In this document: positions 1-8,717 of the stretch, in pieces
How the letters are laid out: each line of letters begins with the position of its first letter
How positions within the stretch are numbered: position 1 is the stretch's first letter
Assembly: GCF_004216475.1 (NCBI RefSeq)
Contig: NZ_CP022303.1
Span: 4,585,001-4,649,000 of the forward strand
DNA: 64,000 bases
DNA from: Thalassococcus sp. S3
GTDB lineage: Bacteria; Pseudomonadota; Alphaproteobacteria; Rhodobacterales; Rhodobacteraceae
Direction of reading: 5' to 3'
Position numbers and translations under genes: made by a program
Notes under the pieces: model-generated
What the model was told of the DNA's origin: nothing
The model's database searches: none
What the model saw: the letters and a program-made list of their open reading frames with translations, nothing else

Positions 1-1
1 C

Positions 2-343
2 AAACACGCGCCGCAAGGGGTGGCGGGCGGTGCGCAAGGCGCGCTGAACCGCTTCACCTTTGACGGGCCGGGGGTGCAGGGCGCGTTCGACCTGTCGCCG
101 CCGATGGTGTCAAAAATGACCGGGATCGAACTGGCCAAGGGCCAGCGCGTACGGCTGGAGACACCGGGCGGCGGAGGCTACGGCCCGCCGGGCGAACGGG
201 ACCCGGCGAAGGTCGCCGAGGATGTGGCCGACGGTCTGATCAGCGCGGAGGACGCGCGCGAGATCTACGGCGTGGTGCTGCGCGAGGATGGCAGCGTGGA
301 CGACGCGGCCACGTCCATCGCCAGAGGGGAGGCCGCGGCATGA
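2..343 (+). CDS. hyuB: Hydantoinase B / oxoprolinase beta-type subunit, C-terminal part (5' cut by window edge)
   Basis: Only the last 113 or so codons are present; the frame is open to the left edge, so the start lies outside the window. The visible part has the glycine-rich stretch PGGGGYG, typical of the C-terminus of HyuB/oxoprolinase proteins, followed by a DPAKVAEDVADGLIS tail that is also common in this family. HyuB works with HyuA in ATP-dependent opening of five-membered cyclic amides such as hydantoins or 5-oxoproline. The stop overlaps the hyuA start by four bases (ATGA), so the two are translationally coupled. The actual substrate cannot be read from the sequence. Confidence 0.85.
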   Translation, partial: KHAPQGVAGGAQGALNRFTFDGPGVQGAFDLSPPMVSKMTGIELAKGQRVRLETPGGGGYGPPGERDPAKVAEDVADGLISAEDAREIYGVVLREDGSVDDAATSIARGEAAA

Positions 344-2391
344 GCCAGACGATGCTGATCGGGATCGACGTGGGCGGCACCTTCACGGATGTCTTCACCA
401 TCGACCAGGAAACGGGCGCGGTGGGCGTGCACAAGGTCGCCTCCACCCGCGGGCGCGAGGCGGACGGGTTCTTTCGCGGGGTACAGGCGGGCACGTCCGA
501 TTTTGGCCGGATAGCAGCGATCATTCACGGCACGACCGTGGGCACCAACGCTCTTCTTGAGCGAAAGGGGGCCAAGACCGGGCTGATCACGACCGAAGGG
601 TTTCGCGACATCCTCCAGATGCGCCGCCGTGATCGACCCACGACCTGGGGTCTGTGGGGGCAGTACCGGCCTGTCGTCGAACGCCGCATGAGCGTGGAGG
701 TGCCGGAGCGGGTGCTGGCCGACGGATCGGTCCTGACGGAGCTGGACGAGGACGCGATGGCAGGGGCCGCACAGGCCCTCATAGACAGCGGTGCGGAATC
801 GGTCGCGGCAGTGTTCATCAATTCCCACGCCAATCAGGAGAACGAGGCCAAGGCGCGGCGGGTGCTGGAGCGGATCTGGCCCAACGCGCATATCTCGGTC
901 TCATCCGACCTGCTGCCCGAGATCCGGGAATTCGAACGCGCCTCGACCACGGCGCTGAACGCCTATCTGCAGCCGGTCGTGGGCAACTACCTGCGCACAT
1001 TAGACGCGCGACTGGAGGAGAACGGGTTCGGCGGCGAGTTCCTGATCGTGCAATCGAATGGCGGGCTGATGAACTCCGATGTGGCGGCCCGCACCCCGGT
1101 GCGCACAGCGCTGAGCGGGCCGGCGGCGGGGGTCTATGCCTCGGCCCATATCGCGGCGGAGGCGGGGTTCGACAATATCGTGACCTGCGATATGGGCGGG
1201 ACCAGCTTTGACATCTCGGTCGTGGCGGATGGAGAGGCGGCGCTGGCCGCGCAATCCTCGGTCGATTTCGGGCTGGTGATCCGCTCGCCCATGATCGAGA
1301 TCACGACGATTGGCGCGGGCGGAGGCTCCATCGCGTGGATCGACGCGGGTGGAATGCTTCAGATCGGGCCGGAAAGCGCCGGCTCCATCCCCGGGCCGGT
1401 CTGCTACGGCCAGGGCAATGATCGCCCGACGGTGACAGATGCAAACGTCGTGCTGGGCCGGATCAATGCCGACAGCCCCATCGGCGGGCAACTACAGACA
1501 CTGGACAAAACGGCCGCGGAAGAGGCCATCCGGGTCCATATCGCCGAGCCGCTGGGCATGGACGTGCTGTCCGCAGCGGAGGCGGTCATCGACGTGGCCA
1601 ATGCGCGCATGGCGGGAGCCATCCGTCTGGTCTCCATCGAGCGGGGGCATGATCCGCGCCGGTTCGCGGCCATGCCCTTTGGTGGCGGTGGCGCGCTGCA
1701 TACCTGCGCTCTGGTGCGGGAGATCGGACTGAAAAGCGCGCTGGTGCCGCGCTATCCGGGCATCGTATCGGCGTTGGGATGCGTGATCGCGGATATGCGG
1801 CAGGATTTCGTGCGGACACTGAACATGCCTCTGTCAGAGGCCGACCCGGCGGAGATCGCAGCGCAGATCCGCGACTTTGAGGCACAGGGGCACGCGCAGC
1901 TTGAGGAAGCCAAAGCAGAGTTTTCCGGCATCGGGATCAAGGTCACGCTGGACATGCTCTATGCCGGACAAAGCCATTCAGTCGATGCGGTGCTGCCAGA
2001 AGATCAGATCGACGGGCTCAGCCGGGAGCGGATCCGGGACGCGTTCGAGACGCGATATCTCAAGGCCTACGGTCGGCTTCTCGACGGGGTGGAGCCGATC
2101 ATCGTGAACCTGCGCACCGCCGTGATCGGGACACGTCCGAAATTCGACCTCTCGGTGCTGGCGCCCAAGGGCGATTTGAGTGTTGAAAGCGCCCGTACCG
2201 GCAGCCGCGCGGTGTTTTTTGGCGGGCAGAGCCACGAGGCGGCGGTCTATGCTCGGCTTGATCTGCCGGTGGGTGCAGAGGTTGTGGGCCCCGCGGTGCT
2301 GGAACAGCCGGATACCACGATCTGGATCGAGCCGGGCTTTGCCGCGCGGGTCGACCGGCTGGGCAATCTGATCGTGGCGCAGGGGGGCTGA
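340..2391 (+). CDS. hyuA: Hydantoinase A / oxoprolinase alpha-type subunit
   Basis: A full-length 683-residue HyuA-family protein. The N-terminal nucleotide-binding signature IDVGGTFTD is at about residues 9-17, GTTVGTNALLER follows near residue 65, the second acidic-glycine motif DMGGTSFDIS is near residue 284, and GGGGALH lies near residue 448. These are the ATPase elements of the actin/Hsp70-like fold of this family. It should act with HyuB on a cyclic amide in the cytoplasm. It overlaps hyuB by four bases and is followed two bases later by an isochorismatase-like gene, an arrangement expected for stepwise breakdown of a ring amide to an N-carbamoyl or amide product. Family assignment is firm; substrate is unknown. 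Confidence 0.92.
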   Translation: MSQTMLIGIDVGGTFTDVFTIDQETGAVGVHKVASTRGREADGFFRGVQAGTSDFGRIAAIIHGTTVGTNALLERKGAKTGLITTEGFRDILQMRRRDRPTTWGLWGQYRPVVERRMSVEVPERVLADGSVLTELDEDAMAGAAQALIDSGAESVAAVFINSHANQENEAKARRVLERIWPNAHISVSSDLLPEIREFERASTTALNAYLQPVVGNYLRTLDARLEENGFGGEFLIVQSNGGLMNSDVAARTPVRTALSGPAAGVYASAHIAAEAGFDNIVTCDMGGTSFDISVVADGEAALAAQSSVDFGLVIRSPMIEITTIGAGGGSIAWIDAGGMLQIGPESAGSIPGPVCYGQGNDRPTVTDANVVLGRINADSPIGGQLQTLDKTAAEEAIRVHIAEPLGMDVLSAAEAVIDVANARMAGAIRLVSIERGHDPRRFAAMPFGGGGALHTCALVREIGLKSALVPRYPGIVSALGCVIADMRQDFVRTLNMPLSEADPAEIAAQIRDFEAQGHAQLEEAKAEFSGIGIKVTLDMLYAGQSHSVDAVLPEDQIDGLSRERIRDAFETRYLKAYGRLLDGVEPIIVNLRTAVIGTRPKFDLSVLAPKGDLSVESARTGSRAVFFGGQSHEAAVYARLDLPVGAEVVGPAVLEQPDTTIWIEPGFAARVDRLGNLIVAQGG

Positions 2392-2393
2392 GC

Positions 2394-3008
2394 ATGCTGC
2401 TGGAGGATCGTACGAAAATCGCGCTTCTGCTGGTGGACATGCAGAACGACTTCCTCCACCCCGACGGCGCCTATGGACGGGCCGGTCAGGGCAGCGAGAT
2501 GATCGCCGCCCTGCCAGACCGGCTGGCGCCCTTGGCCGATGCAATTCGGGCGGCGGGGGGCTGGGTCATCTCCACGCAATTCACGCTGGTGCCCGGCAAG
2601 GGTGAGGAGCCGATGATCTCTCCGCATCTGAAAAAGCTCAGGCCGTTTCTGAAAAAGGGCGACTTCTGCCCCGGCGCCTTCGGTCATCAACTGATCGACC
2701 GACTTCAGCCTGCGGATCTGACGGTGGAGAAGGTGGCCTATTCCGCCTTCTACATGACGCGGCTGGAATGGGTGTTGCGCAAGTCAGGCATCGAACAGCT
2801 TGTGATCGGGGGGATCGTCACCAATGGCGGCGTCGCTTCTACCCTCAGGGACGCGCATGTACGCGACCTGTCGACCGTATTGCTGAGCGACGGGACCGGC
2901 GCCTTTACCGACGCACTGCATGACACCGCCGTGGCATCGCTGTCGGCCATCTCTCACGTGGCAACTTGTGCGGAGATCACGTCATCCCTATCGGACGCCG
3001 CTGCATGA
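2394..3008 (+). CDS. Isochorismatase-fold hydrolase lacking the usual catalytic cysteine
   Basis: 204 residues with the cysteine-hydrolase/isochorismatase fold: DMQNDF at residues 15-20 supplies the acid and K113 (in EKVAYSAFY) the conserved lysine. In most N-carbamoyl-amidase or nicotinamidase relatives the nucleophile sits in a T-N-x-C-V motif. Here the motif reads TNGGV (143-147), so glycine 146 occupies the Cys position. True isochorismatases such as PhzD and EntB also lack this Cys, so the gene may encode a non-cysteine hydrolase rather than a dead enzyme. It starts with ATG two bases after the hyuA stop, so it is probably in one operon and acts on a product of the hydantoinase step. The exact reaction is not predictable. 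Confidence 0.85.
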   Translation: MLLEDRTKIALLLVDMQNDFLHPDGAYGRAGQGSEMIAALPDRLAPLADAIRAAGGWVISTQFTLVPGKGEEPMISPHLKKLRPFLKKGDFCPGAFGHQLIDRLQPADLTVEKVAYSAFYMTRLEWVLRKSGIEQLVIGGIVTNGGVASTLRDAHVRDLSTVLLSDGTGAFTDALHDTAVASLSAISHVATCAEITSSLSDAAA

Positions 3009-3081
3009 AAACCGGCTCTCGCAACCACAAGACCAGAGGGCAAACTCTGCCGCCTTGCTGTGCCAAACGGAAAGCGATCCC

Positions 3082-3915
3082 ATGACAGATGCAAACCTCG
3101 CTTCGGAGCGCGCCGGCCCAACCAATCTTGGCCCGCTGGACCCAAAGAACCCGACCCCCCTTTATTATCAGATCTACCATCTCTACCGGCAACGCATCCT
3201 GACCGGCCAGCTTCAGAAAGGGGACAAGCTGCCCAGCGAAAGCGCGTTGGAGGCGGCACTTGGCGTGTCGCGGATCACGGCCAAACGCGCCATGGATGAG
3301 CTTGCAAAGGACGATCTTGTCACCCGCGAACGGGGACGCGGGACAACCGTCAAATATTCCGTTCCGACATCCAGTATGGAGGCCGATTTCTCGGGCCTGA
3401 TGGAAAACCTGATTGCGATTGGGGACAGCACGACAGTCGAGGTTCTATCCTTCACCTACGTGCCCGCTCCCGGCCCGATCGCGCGGGCGCTGGGGCTTGA
3501 CCCCGACGCAGAGGTGCAAAAGGCTGAACGGCTAAGGAAGAAAGATAATCAGCCCTTTTCCTATATCGTTACGCATGTCCCCGAGGAGATTGGGCGCAGC
3601 TTCGGGCCCGAGGATCTGAGCAATCGACCGATCCTGTCCCTGATCGAGGCCACGACGCCCGGCATCTCGGAAGCGGAGCAGTCGGTGACAGCCCTGGCTG
3701 CCCCGCCGGCCATCGCCGTGGTGCTGGGCATCCCCGAAAACGCGGCGGTTTTACGGGTCGTTCGGGTGGTTCGTGATCGCTTGGGTCGACCGGTCCAGCA
3801 TATCGAGGTGTATTATCGGCCGGATCTCTATCAGTTGAACATGCGGCTTTCGCGTGTCGAAACGGGCCCGGGAACGCGGATCTGGGCCGCAAGCACGACC
3901 GGAACGATGGAGTAA
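3082..3915 (+). CDS. GntR-family regulator, HutC/UTRA subfamily
   Basis: 277 residues from the ATG at 3082; the frame is open further upstream, but the GntR domain begins just after this start. The N-terminal winged helix shows the classic signature: PLYYQIYHLYR, then KLPSESALEAALGVSRITAKRAM and the wing RERGRGTTV. The C-terminal half fits a UTRA effector-binding domain (PFSYIVTHVP, then QHIEVYYRPDLYQ at the end). It follows the isochorismatase-like gene by 73 bases on the same strand, so it most likely senses a metabolite of the hydantoinase pathway and controls this operon, usually as a repressor relieved by a small ligand. The ligand is unknown. Confidence 0.9.
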   Translation: MTDANLASERAGPTNLGPLDPKNPTPLYYQIYHLYRQRILTGQLQKGDKLPSESALEAALGVSRITAKRAMDELAKDDLVTRERGRGTTVKYSVPTSSMEADFSGLMENLIAIGDSTTVEVLSFTYVPAPGPIARALGLDPDAEVQKAERLRKKDNQPFSYIVTHVPEEIGRSFGPEDLSNRPILSLIEATTPGISEAEQSVTALAAPPAIAVVLGIPENAAVLRVVRVVRDRLGRPVQHIEVYYRPDLYQLNMRLSRVETGPGTRIWAASTTGTME

Positions 3916-4062
3916 CCAGGAGCCTCCCGCAGGTCAGAGCGCGCAGCGATTGACCGGTGGGCCTTGCAATCATCAGGCCCTCAAGACAGGCAAAGCGTGA
4001 AGCGACGCAACTTTACCAGCCGCGCACCTCAGCCAGCGCAAGCAAGCAGTGCATCGCCCTCA

Positions 4063-5634
4063 CTACGCCCGGTAAGCGGGCAGCGGCGCACGATCCTGAA
4101 GTTCGATCATGCGACGCAGCATGATCTCTGTCACCGCCTGGCGCACATCAAGCGATGCGCCGACGTCATATAGGTTCTCCAGTTCGTCGGGATCCTCCTG
4201 AAGATCATAAAGCTCATCCCAGCCCTCCCCCTGCCGCAAGGACATCCGATAGCGATCCGTGACAACCGTCCGGATCCTCTGCGGTCGGTCGAAACCGGTC
4301 ATGACGCGCTGGCTATCTTCTTCGACGATGATCGCCTCTGGCGCCTTTGAACCGAAAAGATCGCGCCCCTGAATGCCATTGAACGGCTGGACCCCCGCGC
4401 GGGCCAGAACACTTGCCGCGATATCGATAGACGACCCTAATCCACGATCCACCGCCCCCGAGGCGGGGCGATGTGGATCCTGCCAGAGGAACGGCACCCG
4501 GATGATCCCCTGATAGTGCAACAGCAGCTTCAGCATCAGCCCGTGATCACCCATGTAATCGCCATGATCCGACGTGAAAATCACGACCGTATCTTCGGAC
4601 AGGCCCAGCGCCTTGAGATGCGCGAGAACCCCGCCGACCGCATCGTCAATCATCGTGATCATGCCATAGGTCAGGGCGATGATCGCGCGCGCTTCGCTCT
4701 CGTTAACGGCAAAGGGGTTCTGGTTATCGCGGGGATCGGTCCCGTCCCGCATGGCCTCGTACATCGCGCGGATCGGGGGGAGATCACCTTTCCCGAAAGA
4801 GCCCGGCAGCGTGATATCGGCGGGATCATACATGTCCCAATACCGACCCGGTGGGGTGAAGGGGTGGTGCGGATCCGGAAATGACATCTGCAGGAAAAAG
4901 GGTTCATCCTTGGGCGCGACCTCGGTCAGCCAGGCCTTGGCACGGTCGGCGATCCAGTTGGTGGAATAAAGCTCCTCCGGCACGGCGGTGCGCCAGGCCT
5001 GCGGGGCCTGGATGCGGTTGTCGGGCAATGCGTTCTCCGGCCCTGTCAGATTGTCGAAATCGGGTCGCTGACCCCGCGCCCAAAGCAGGTAGTCACCCGA
5101 TGCCTGATCCCCATGATCTGCAGCCACCTCGACATGATCAAAGCCATAGAAATGCCCGCGCAGCCGCTCTGCCAGCGGACGATCCCAGGTCGGGGCAATC
5201 TCCAGGTCGTAATCCGCCGTATGACGGTTGTTCTTGTAAGCGTCGCGCAAGTGCGGCGAGGGAGAAGTAAGGCCATCCCGCGCCTCGAACGTGTTGGTGG
5301 CGGGAAGACCGGTGAAGCTTTGCAGGTGGGATTTACCGATCAGACCCGTGGTATAGCCCGCATCGCGCAGCAACTCGACAAACGTCGTGTGGTCCTTTGA
5401 CAACGGGATCCCGTTGTGGCGCGCGCCGTGCACTGAGCACATCCGCCCGGTCATGATGGAGGCACGGTTGGGCATGCAGATCGGATTGGCCACATAGAAC
5501 CTGTCCCACCGCGTGCCGCTGGCAGCAATGCTGTCGATATTAGGCGTCTGGACGACCCGGTTGCCGTAACATCCAAGATGATCGGCCCGATGTTGATCGG
5601 TGATAATGAACAGGAAATTCGGGCGTTTGCTCAT
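4063..5634 (-). CDS. Sulfatase, formylglycine-dependent type
   Basis: 523 residues, a typical length for choline-sulfatase/arylsulfatase-like enzymes. The maturation motif CxPxR is present as CMPNR at residues 53-57, so C53 is expected to be converted to formylglycine by a maturase that is not seen in this window. Metal ligands are visible in ITDQHRAD (11-18) near the N-terminus and in TSDHGDYMGDHG in the second half. No signal peptide is apparent, suggesting a cytoplasmic enzyme acting on an imported sulfate ester; a phosphonate monoester hydrolase of the same superfamily is the main alternative. Its start overlaps the stop of the TRAP permease gene by four bases (ATGA), so transport and hydrolysis are likely coupled. 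Confidence 0.9.
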   Translation of the reverse strand: MSKRPNFLFIITDQHRADHLGCYGNRVVQTPNIDSIAASGTRWDRFYVANPICMPNRASIMTGRMCSVHGARHNGIPLSKDHTTFVELLRDAGYTTGLIGKSHLQSFTGLPATNTFEARDGLTSPSPHLRDAYKNNRHTADYDLEIAPTWDRPLAERLRGHFYGFDHVEVAADHGDQASGDYLLWARGQRPDFDNLTGPENALPDNRIQAPQAWRTAVPEELYSTNWIADRAKAWLTEVAPKDEPFFLQMSFPDPHHPFTPPGRYWDMYDPADITLPGSFGKGDLPPIRAMYEAMRDGTDPRDNQNPFAVNESEARAIIALTYGMITMIDDAVGGVLAHLKALGLSEDTVVIFTSDHGDYMGDHGLMLKLLLHYQGIIRVPFLWQDPHRPASGAVDRGLGSSIDIAASVLARAGVQPFNGIQGRDLFGSKAPEAIIVEEDSQRVMTGFDRPQRIRTVVTDRYRMSLRQGEGWDELYDLQEDPDELENLYDVGASLDVRQAVTEIMLRRMIELQDRAPLPAYRA

Positions 5635-7562
5635 GACGTCGGCTCGGATGATTGCGATATGGAACGGCCGGCGCGAATATCGACCGCAAGAAGGGCAAGA
5701 CCGATGGCGATGGCCGGCACATGGATCATCGGATCGGTGACAAGGCAGGCGAAGGCCACGACAAAGCGCAGGCCGATCTCGGGCACGGTCAACTTGCGGC
5801 GGTCAAAACCGGACAGAGCCGACGAAAACAACCAGATGCAGAAACAGGTCCGCGCCACGATCCAGACGAAGGGGAGCAGGCTGAACTCCTCGATGATGAG
5901 GATCGTGGGGTAGAAGGCAAAGATGAACGGAATGATGAACTTCGCCATCCCCAACCGGAACGACATGAAGGCCGTCATCAACGGGTTCGCGCCCGCGATG
6001 GGGGCAGCAGCATAGGCCGCGATTGCCACGGGCGGCGTCAGCGATGAAGCCACGCCGTAATAGAAGACGAACATATGTGCGGTCAGCATGGAAACGCCCA
6101 GCTCTTGGATCGCCGGCCCCATGACCAGAATGATGATCAGATAGGCGGGCAAGGTCGGCATCCCCATGCCCAGGATAAGCGCACCGACCATCGCCACCAG
6201 AAGCGCGGAAAACAGGCTCTCCCCCCGGATGGTGGCAATGACGTTGGCAAGCTTCAGCCCCAACCCGGTGCTGTCGAGGGACCCCACCAGAATACCGATA
6301 GCCGCAATCGCGATCAGCAGCGTCGCGCCGGATTCCGCGCCTTTCAGGAAAGATCGCCAGACCCGCAGCGGGTCGCGCCGGACGTCGGGGTTGATGACCG
6401 AAAGCGCCAGAAGCACGACCACAGCGTAGAACCCCGCAGCAGAGGTGGACAGGCCCGCCAAGAGGGACCCGATAACCACAAGGATCGGCCCGACGAACAG
6501 AACAGAGTTGATCAGGTCGGTGCGCGTGATGCGGTCATCGATGGTCAGGGGCTGGATCTCGATCCCCTGCCGCCGCGCCTCGACCGTGACGGCGGCGAAG
6601 AGACTGAAATAGTAAAAGAGCGCGGGCAGAAGCGCCGCGATGATGATGTTGAGATAGCCAACCCCCGTCAGGTCCGCCATCACCAGCGCAGCCGCCCCCA
6701 TGATCGGGGGCATGATTTGCCCACCCGAGGAGGCCGTCGCCTCGATCCCGGCTGCGAAGGTCGGGGTAAAGCCCCGTTTCTTGATCATCGGGATGGTAAA
6801 CGTGCCGGTGCCCACGATATTGGCCACGGTCGATCCCGACATCGTTCCGAACATGGATGACGCCAGGATCGCGGCATGGGCCGGCCCTCCGCGCGTGCGC
6901 CGTGTTGCAAGAAAGGCGAATTTCAAAAGCGTATCGCCCGCGCCTGTCCCTTCCAGCAGTACCCCGAAGATGATGAAAATAAAGACGGTGCTCAGCACGA
7001 TGTTCGTGATCGACCCGAAGACGCCCTTGTTCGTATTGTACCAAAGCGCCTCGGCGACCTCCGTCAGGGAAAAGCCCGAATGCGCAAGCAGGCCGGGCAG
7101 GTCCTGACCGTAAAGCAGGTATAAAACGCCGAAAGCGCCGACCCCGAAAAGACCCCAGCCCCAAAGCCGTCGGCAGAGTTCAAGAAAGACCACAAGGCCC
7201 GCCAGGGCAGGCCAGGCATCGCGCGCGCTGACATCGTAAAGCGCGGTTTCCATCTCGGTCTGCACGAAATGAAAGGACCAGATCGACCAGAGGCCGACGC
7301 CAATCAAACCCGCATCAATCACCAGATGAAGCGGCCCTGTCCGACGCCCCGCAAGCGTGCGCCGATGCTGGGACACGGCCACAGCGACAAAGAGGGCAAG
7401 CGCAAATCCTGCCGCGCGGTGCAGCTTGGGGTCGATCAGCCCGATGCCCGAACTGTAAAGCGTCATCACACCAAGCGTCAGGCATGCGGCCATCGAGGCA
7501 TAGGCGAACAGGCGTACGAATACGCCAGGGGTTGAGGCTTTTTCGATCATGGTGGATCCCAT
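5631..7562 (-). CDS. TRAP transporter permease, fused small and large subunits (TAXI type)
   Basis: 643 residues of almost continuous hydrophobic segments. The first third corresponds to the small (DctQ-like) part and the rest to the large (DctM-like) part, as in fused 4TM/12TM permeases of TAXI-type TRAP systems. Recognisable stretches include GTMSGSTVANIVGTGTFTIP, ASSGGQIMPPIMGAAA and GMGMPTLPAYLI, all characteristic of DctM-like proteins. It sits between the binding-protein gene (about 55 bases upstream) and the sulfatase gene (4-base overlap), forming a sodium- or proton-driven uptake system plus a processing enzyme. The first ATG (7562) is given; an ATG four codons in (7550) is equally possible because neither has a strong ribosome site. 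Confidence 0.92.
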   Translation of the reverse strand: MGSTMIEKASTPGVFVRLFAYASMAACLTLGVMTLYSSGIGLIDPKLHRAAGFALALFVAVAVSQHRRTLAGRRTGPLHLVIDAGLIGVGLWSIWSFHFVQTEMETALYDVSARDAWPALAGLVVFLELCRRLWGWGLFGVGAFGVLYLLYGQDLPGLLAHSGFSLTEVAEALWYNTNKGVFGSITNIVLSTVFIFIIFGVLLEGTGAGDTLLKFAFLATRRTRGGPAHAAILASSMFGTMSGSTVANIVGTGTFTIPMIKKRGFTPTFAAGIEATASSGGQIMPPIMGAAALVMADLTGVGYLNIIIAALLPALFYYFSLFAAVTVEARRQGIEIQPLTIDDRITRTDLINSVLFVGPILVVIGSLLAGLSTSAAGFYAVVVLLALSVINPDVRRDPLRVWRSFLKGAESGATLLIAIAAIGILVGSLDSTGLGLKLANVIATIRGESLFSALLVAMVGALILGMGMPTLPAYLIIILVMGPAIQELGVSMLTAHMFVFYYGVASSLTPPVAIAAYAAAPIAGANPLMTAFMSFRLGMAKFIIPFIFAFYPTILIIEEFSLLPFVWIVARTCFCIWLFSSALSGFDRRKLTVPEIGLRFVVAFACLVTDPMIHVPAIAIGLALLAVDIRAGRSISQSSEPTS

Positions 7563-7617
7563 CGCTTGGGAGGGTGTGGGCTGGCGAGGGCGTGATGTGC
7601 CGCCGCCAAACGCTTTG

Positions 7618-8631
7618 TCACGATCCCGGTCGCAGCGCGTCCGGAATTGCGACCCCGGCTTCCTCGTAGTACCGGATCGCGCCCGGATGCAGCGGTACGT
7701 TCACCGAGGTAAAGGCCGTCTCGTGCGTGACATCCTTGAGGAAAAAGGCCGTCGCATGGACCTGGTCGAGGTTGTCCCAAAACGCCTTTGTTGCGGCATA
7801 GACCACGTCATCGGAAACCCCTGCATGGGTGCCGACGAACTGGGTAAAGCCAAGCGCCGTGATCTCCCCTTCGGTCAGTTGCCCCTTATAGACATCGCCG
7901 TCAAACTGCAGCATGCCCCGTCCAGGCCGACCAAAGAGCGCCTGCATCTCTTCGCTGGCAACCTTGTCGTCGGGAATGGAAAGCACGCGGAATTCCCCCG
8001 AGAGACCGAACCGCTCGATATTGGCCGATCCGATTTCGGCGGGCCGGACCATCATGTCGATCTTGCCGTCTGCCAAAGCGGCATACCCTTCGCCCCAGCT
8101 CAGGCGAACGGCGGTGTAATCCTCACCCGCGACATATCCGGTCACGATCTTGATCAATGCTTCGGACGTGGCCGACGCCGATCCCGCCGGCGGGCCGGTA
8201 AAGACGGTCTTGCCCTTGATATCGCCCCACGTCTCGATCCCGGACCCGGCCAATGTGACCGGATGATATGCACCGGCCTTGAAACCGATGATGGCCCGAA
8301 TGTTCTTGGCAAGCTCTGGCGCCCCGTCCACCTTTTCATACATCCGCGCCTGGCCAGCCATCAGGTTGACCAGCGACGGAACGGTCGAAAAGAAGTCGAT
8401 ATCGCCCTTCGCCCCCTTCAGCATTGACCGGGTAAGCGTTTGACCCGCGTTCACCTGGATATTGACGTCGGCGGTCGCGGCCTGATTGGCAAACGCCACG
8501 AACATCGTATGGACCGGATCGCCAACCCCGGCCGTTTCGCCCTTGAAAATCTGCGCCGCAGCGGTTCCTGCCACGCTTGTCATCGCTGCCGTCACGCAGA
8601 CAGCCTTAAGCAGTGCTCTGAAATGAAACAC
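7618..8631 (-). CDS. TAXI-family TRAP transporter solute-binding protein
   Basis: 337 residues counted from a GTG at 8631, chosen over a longer upstream start because a strong GGAGG ribosome site sits about six bases before it and a good signal peptide (FRALLKAVCVTAAM...AAAQ) begins there. The mature protein has TAXI features: binding of a small solute in the periplasm, a GDIKGKTVFTGPPAGSAS motif, and a C-terminal segment (NVPLHPGAIRYYEEAG) typical of the family's end. It delivers the substrate to the fused permease encoded just downstream. Given the co-transcribed sulfatase, the ligand may be a sulfated or sulfonated organic acid, but that is inference. Confidence 0.92.
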   Translation of the reverse strand: MFHFRALLKAVCVTAAMTSVAGTAAAQIFKGETAGVGDPVHTMFVAFANQAATADVNIQVNAGQTLTRSMLKGAKGDIDFFSTVPSLVNLMAGQARMYEKVDGAPELAKNIRAIIGFKAGAYHPVTLAGSGIETWGDIKGKTVFTGPPAGSASATSEALIKIVTGYVAGEDYTAVRLSWGEGYAALADGKIDMMVRPAEIGSANIERFGLSGEFRVLSIPDDKVASEEMQALFGRPGRGMLQFDGDVYKGQLTEGEITALGFTQFVGTHAGVSDDVVYAATKAFWDNLDQVHATAFFLKDVTHETAFTSVNVPLHPGAIRYYEEAGVAIPDALRPGS

Positions 8632-8676
8632 GATATCCTCCCTGATTTCGGGAGAGCGTAGCAAAGGAGTTGCATA

Positions 8677-8687
8677 TGATATAATCA
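8677..8687. promoter_or_regulatory. Candidate LysR operator in the divergent TRAP/LysR gap
   Basis: The 86-base gap between the binding-protein gene and the LysR gene is A+T rich and contains the near palindrome TGATATAATCA. LysR regulators encoded next to a divergent target usually bind in such a gap at short dyads. This is a weak, single-site call. Confidence 0.3.
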
Positions 8688-8717
8688 AAGTTCAGGGACA
8701 ACGCATAACGAAATGAT

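Noticed and set aside
6075..6860. 261-codon plus-strand frame opposite the TRAP permease
   Set aside because: Composition is Arg/Asp/His/Gln rich, the mirror of membrane helices; no ribosome site or family.
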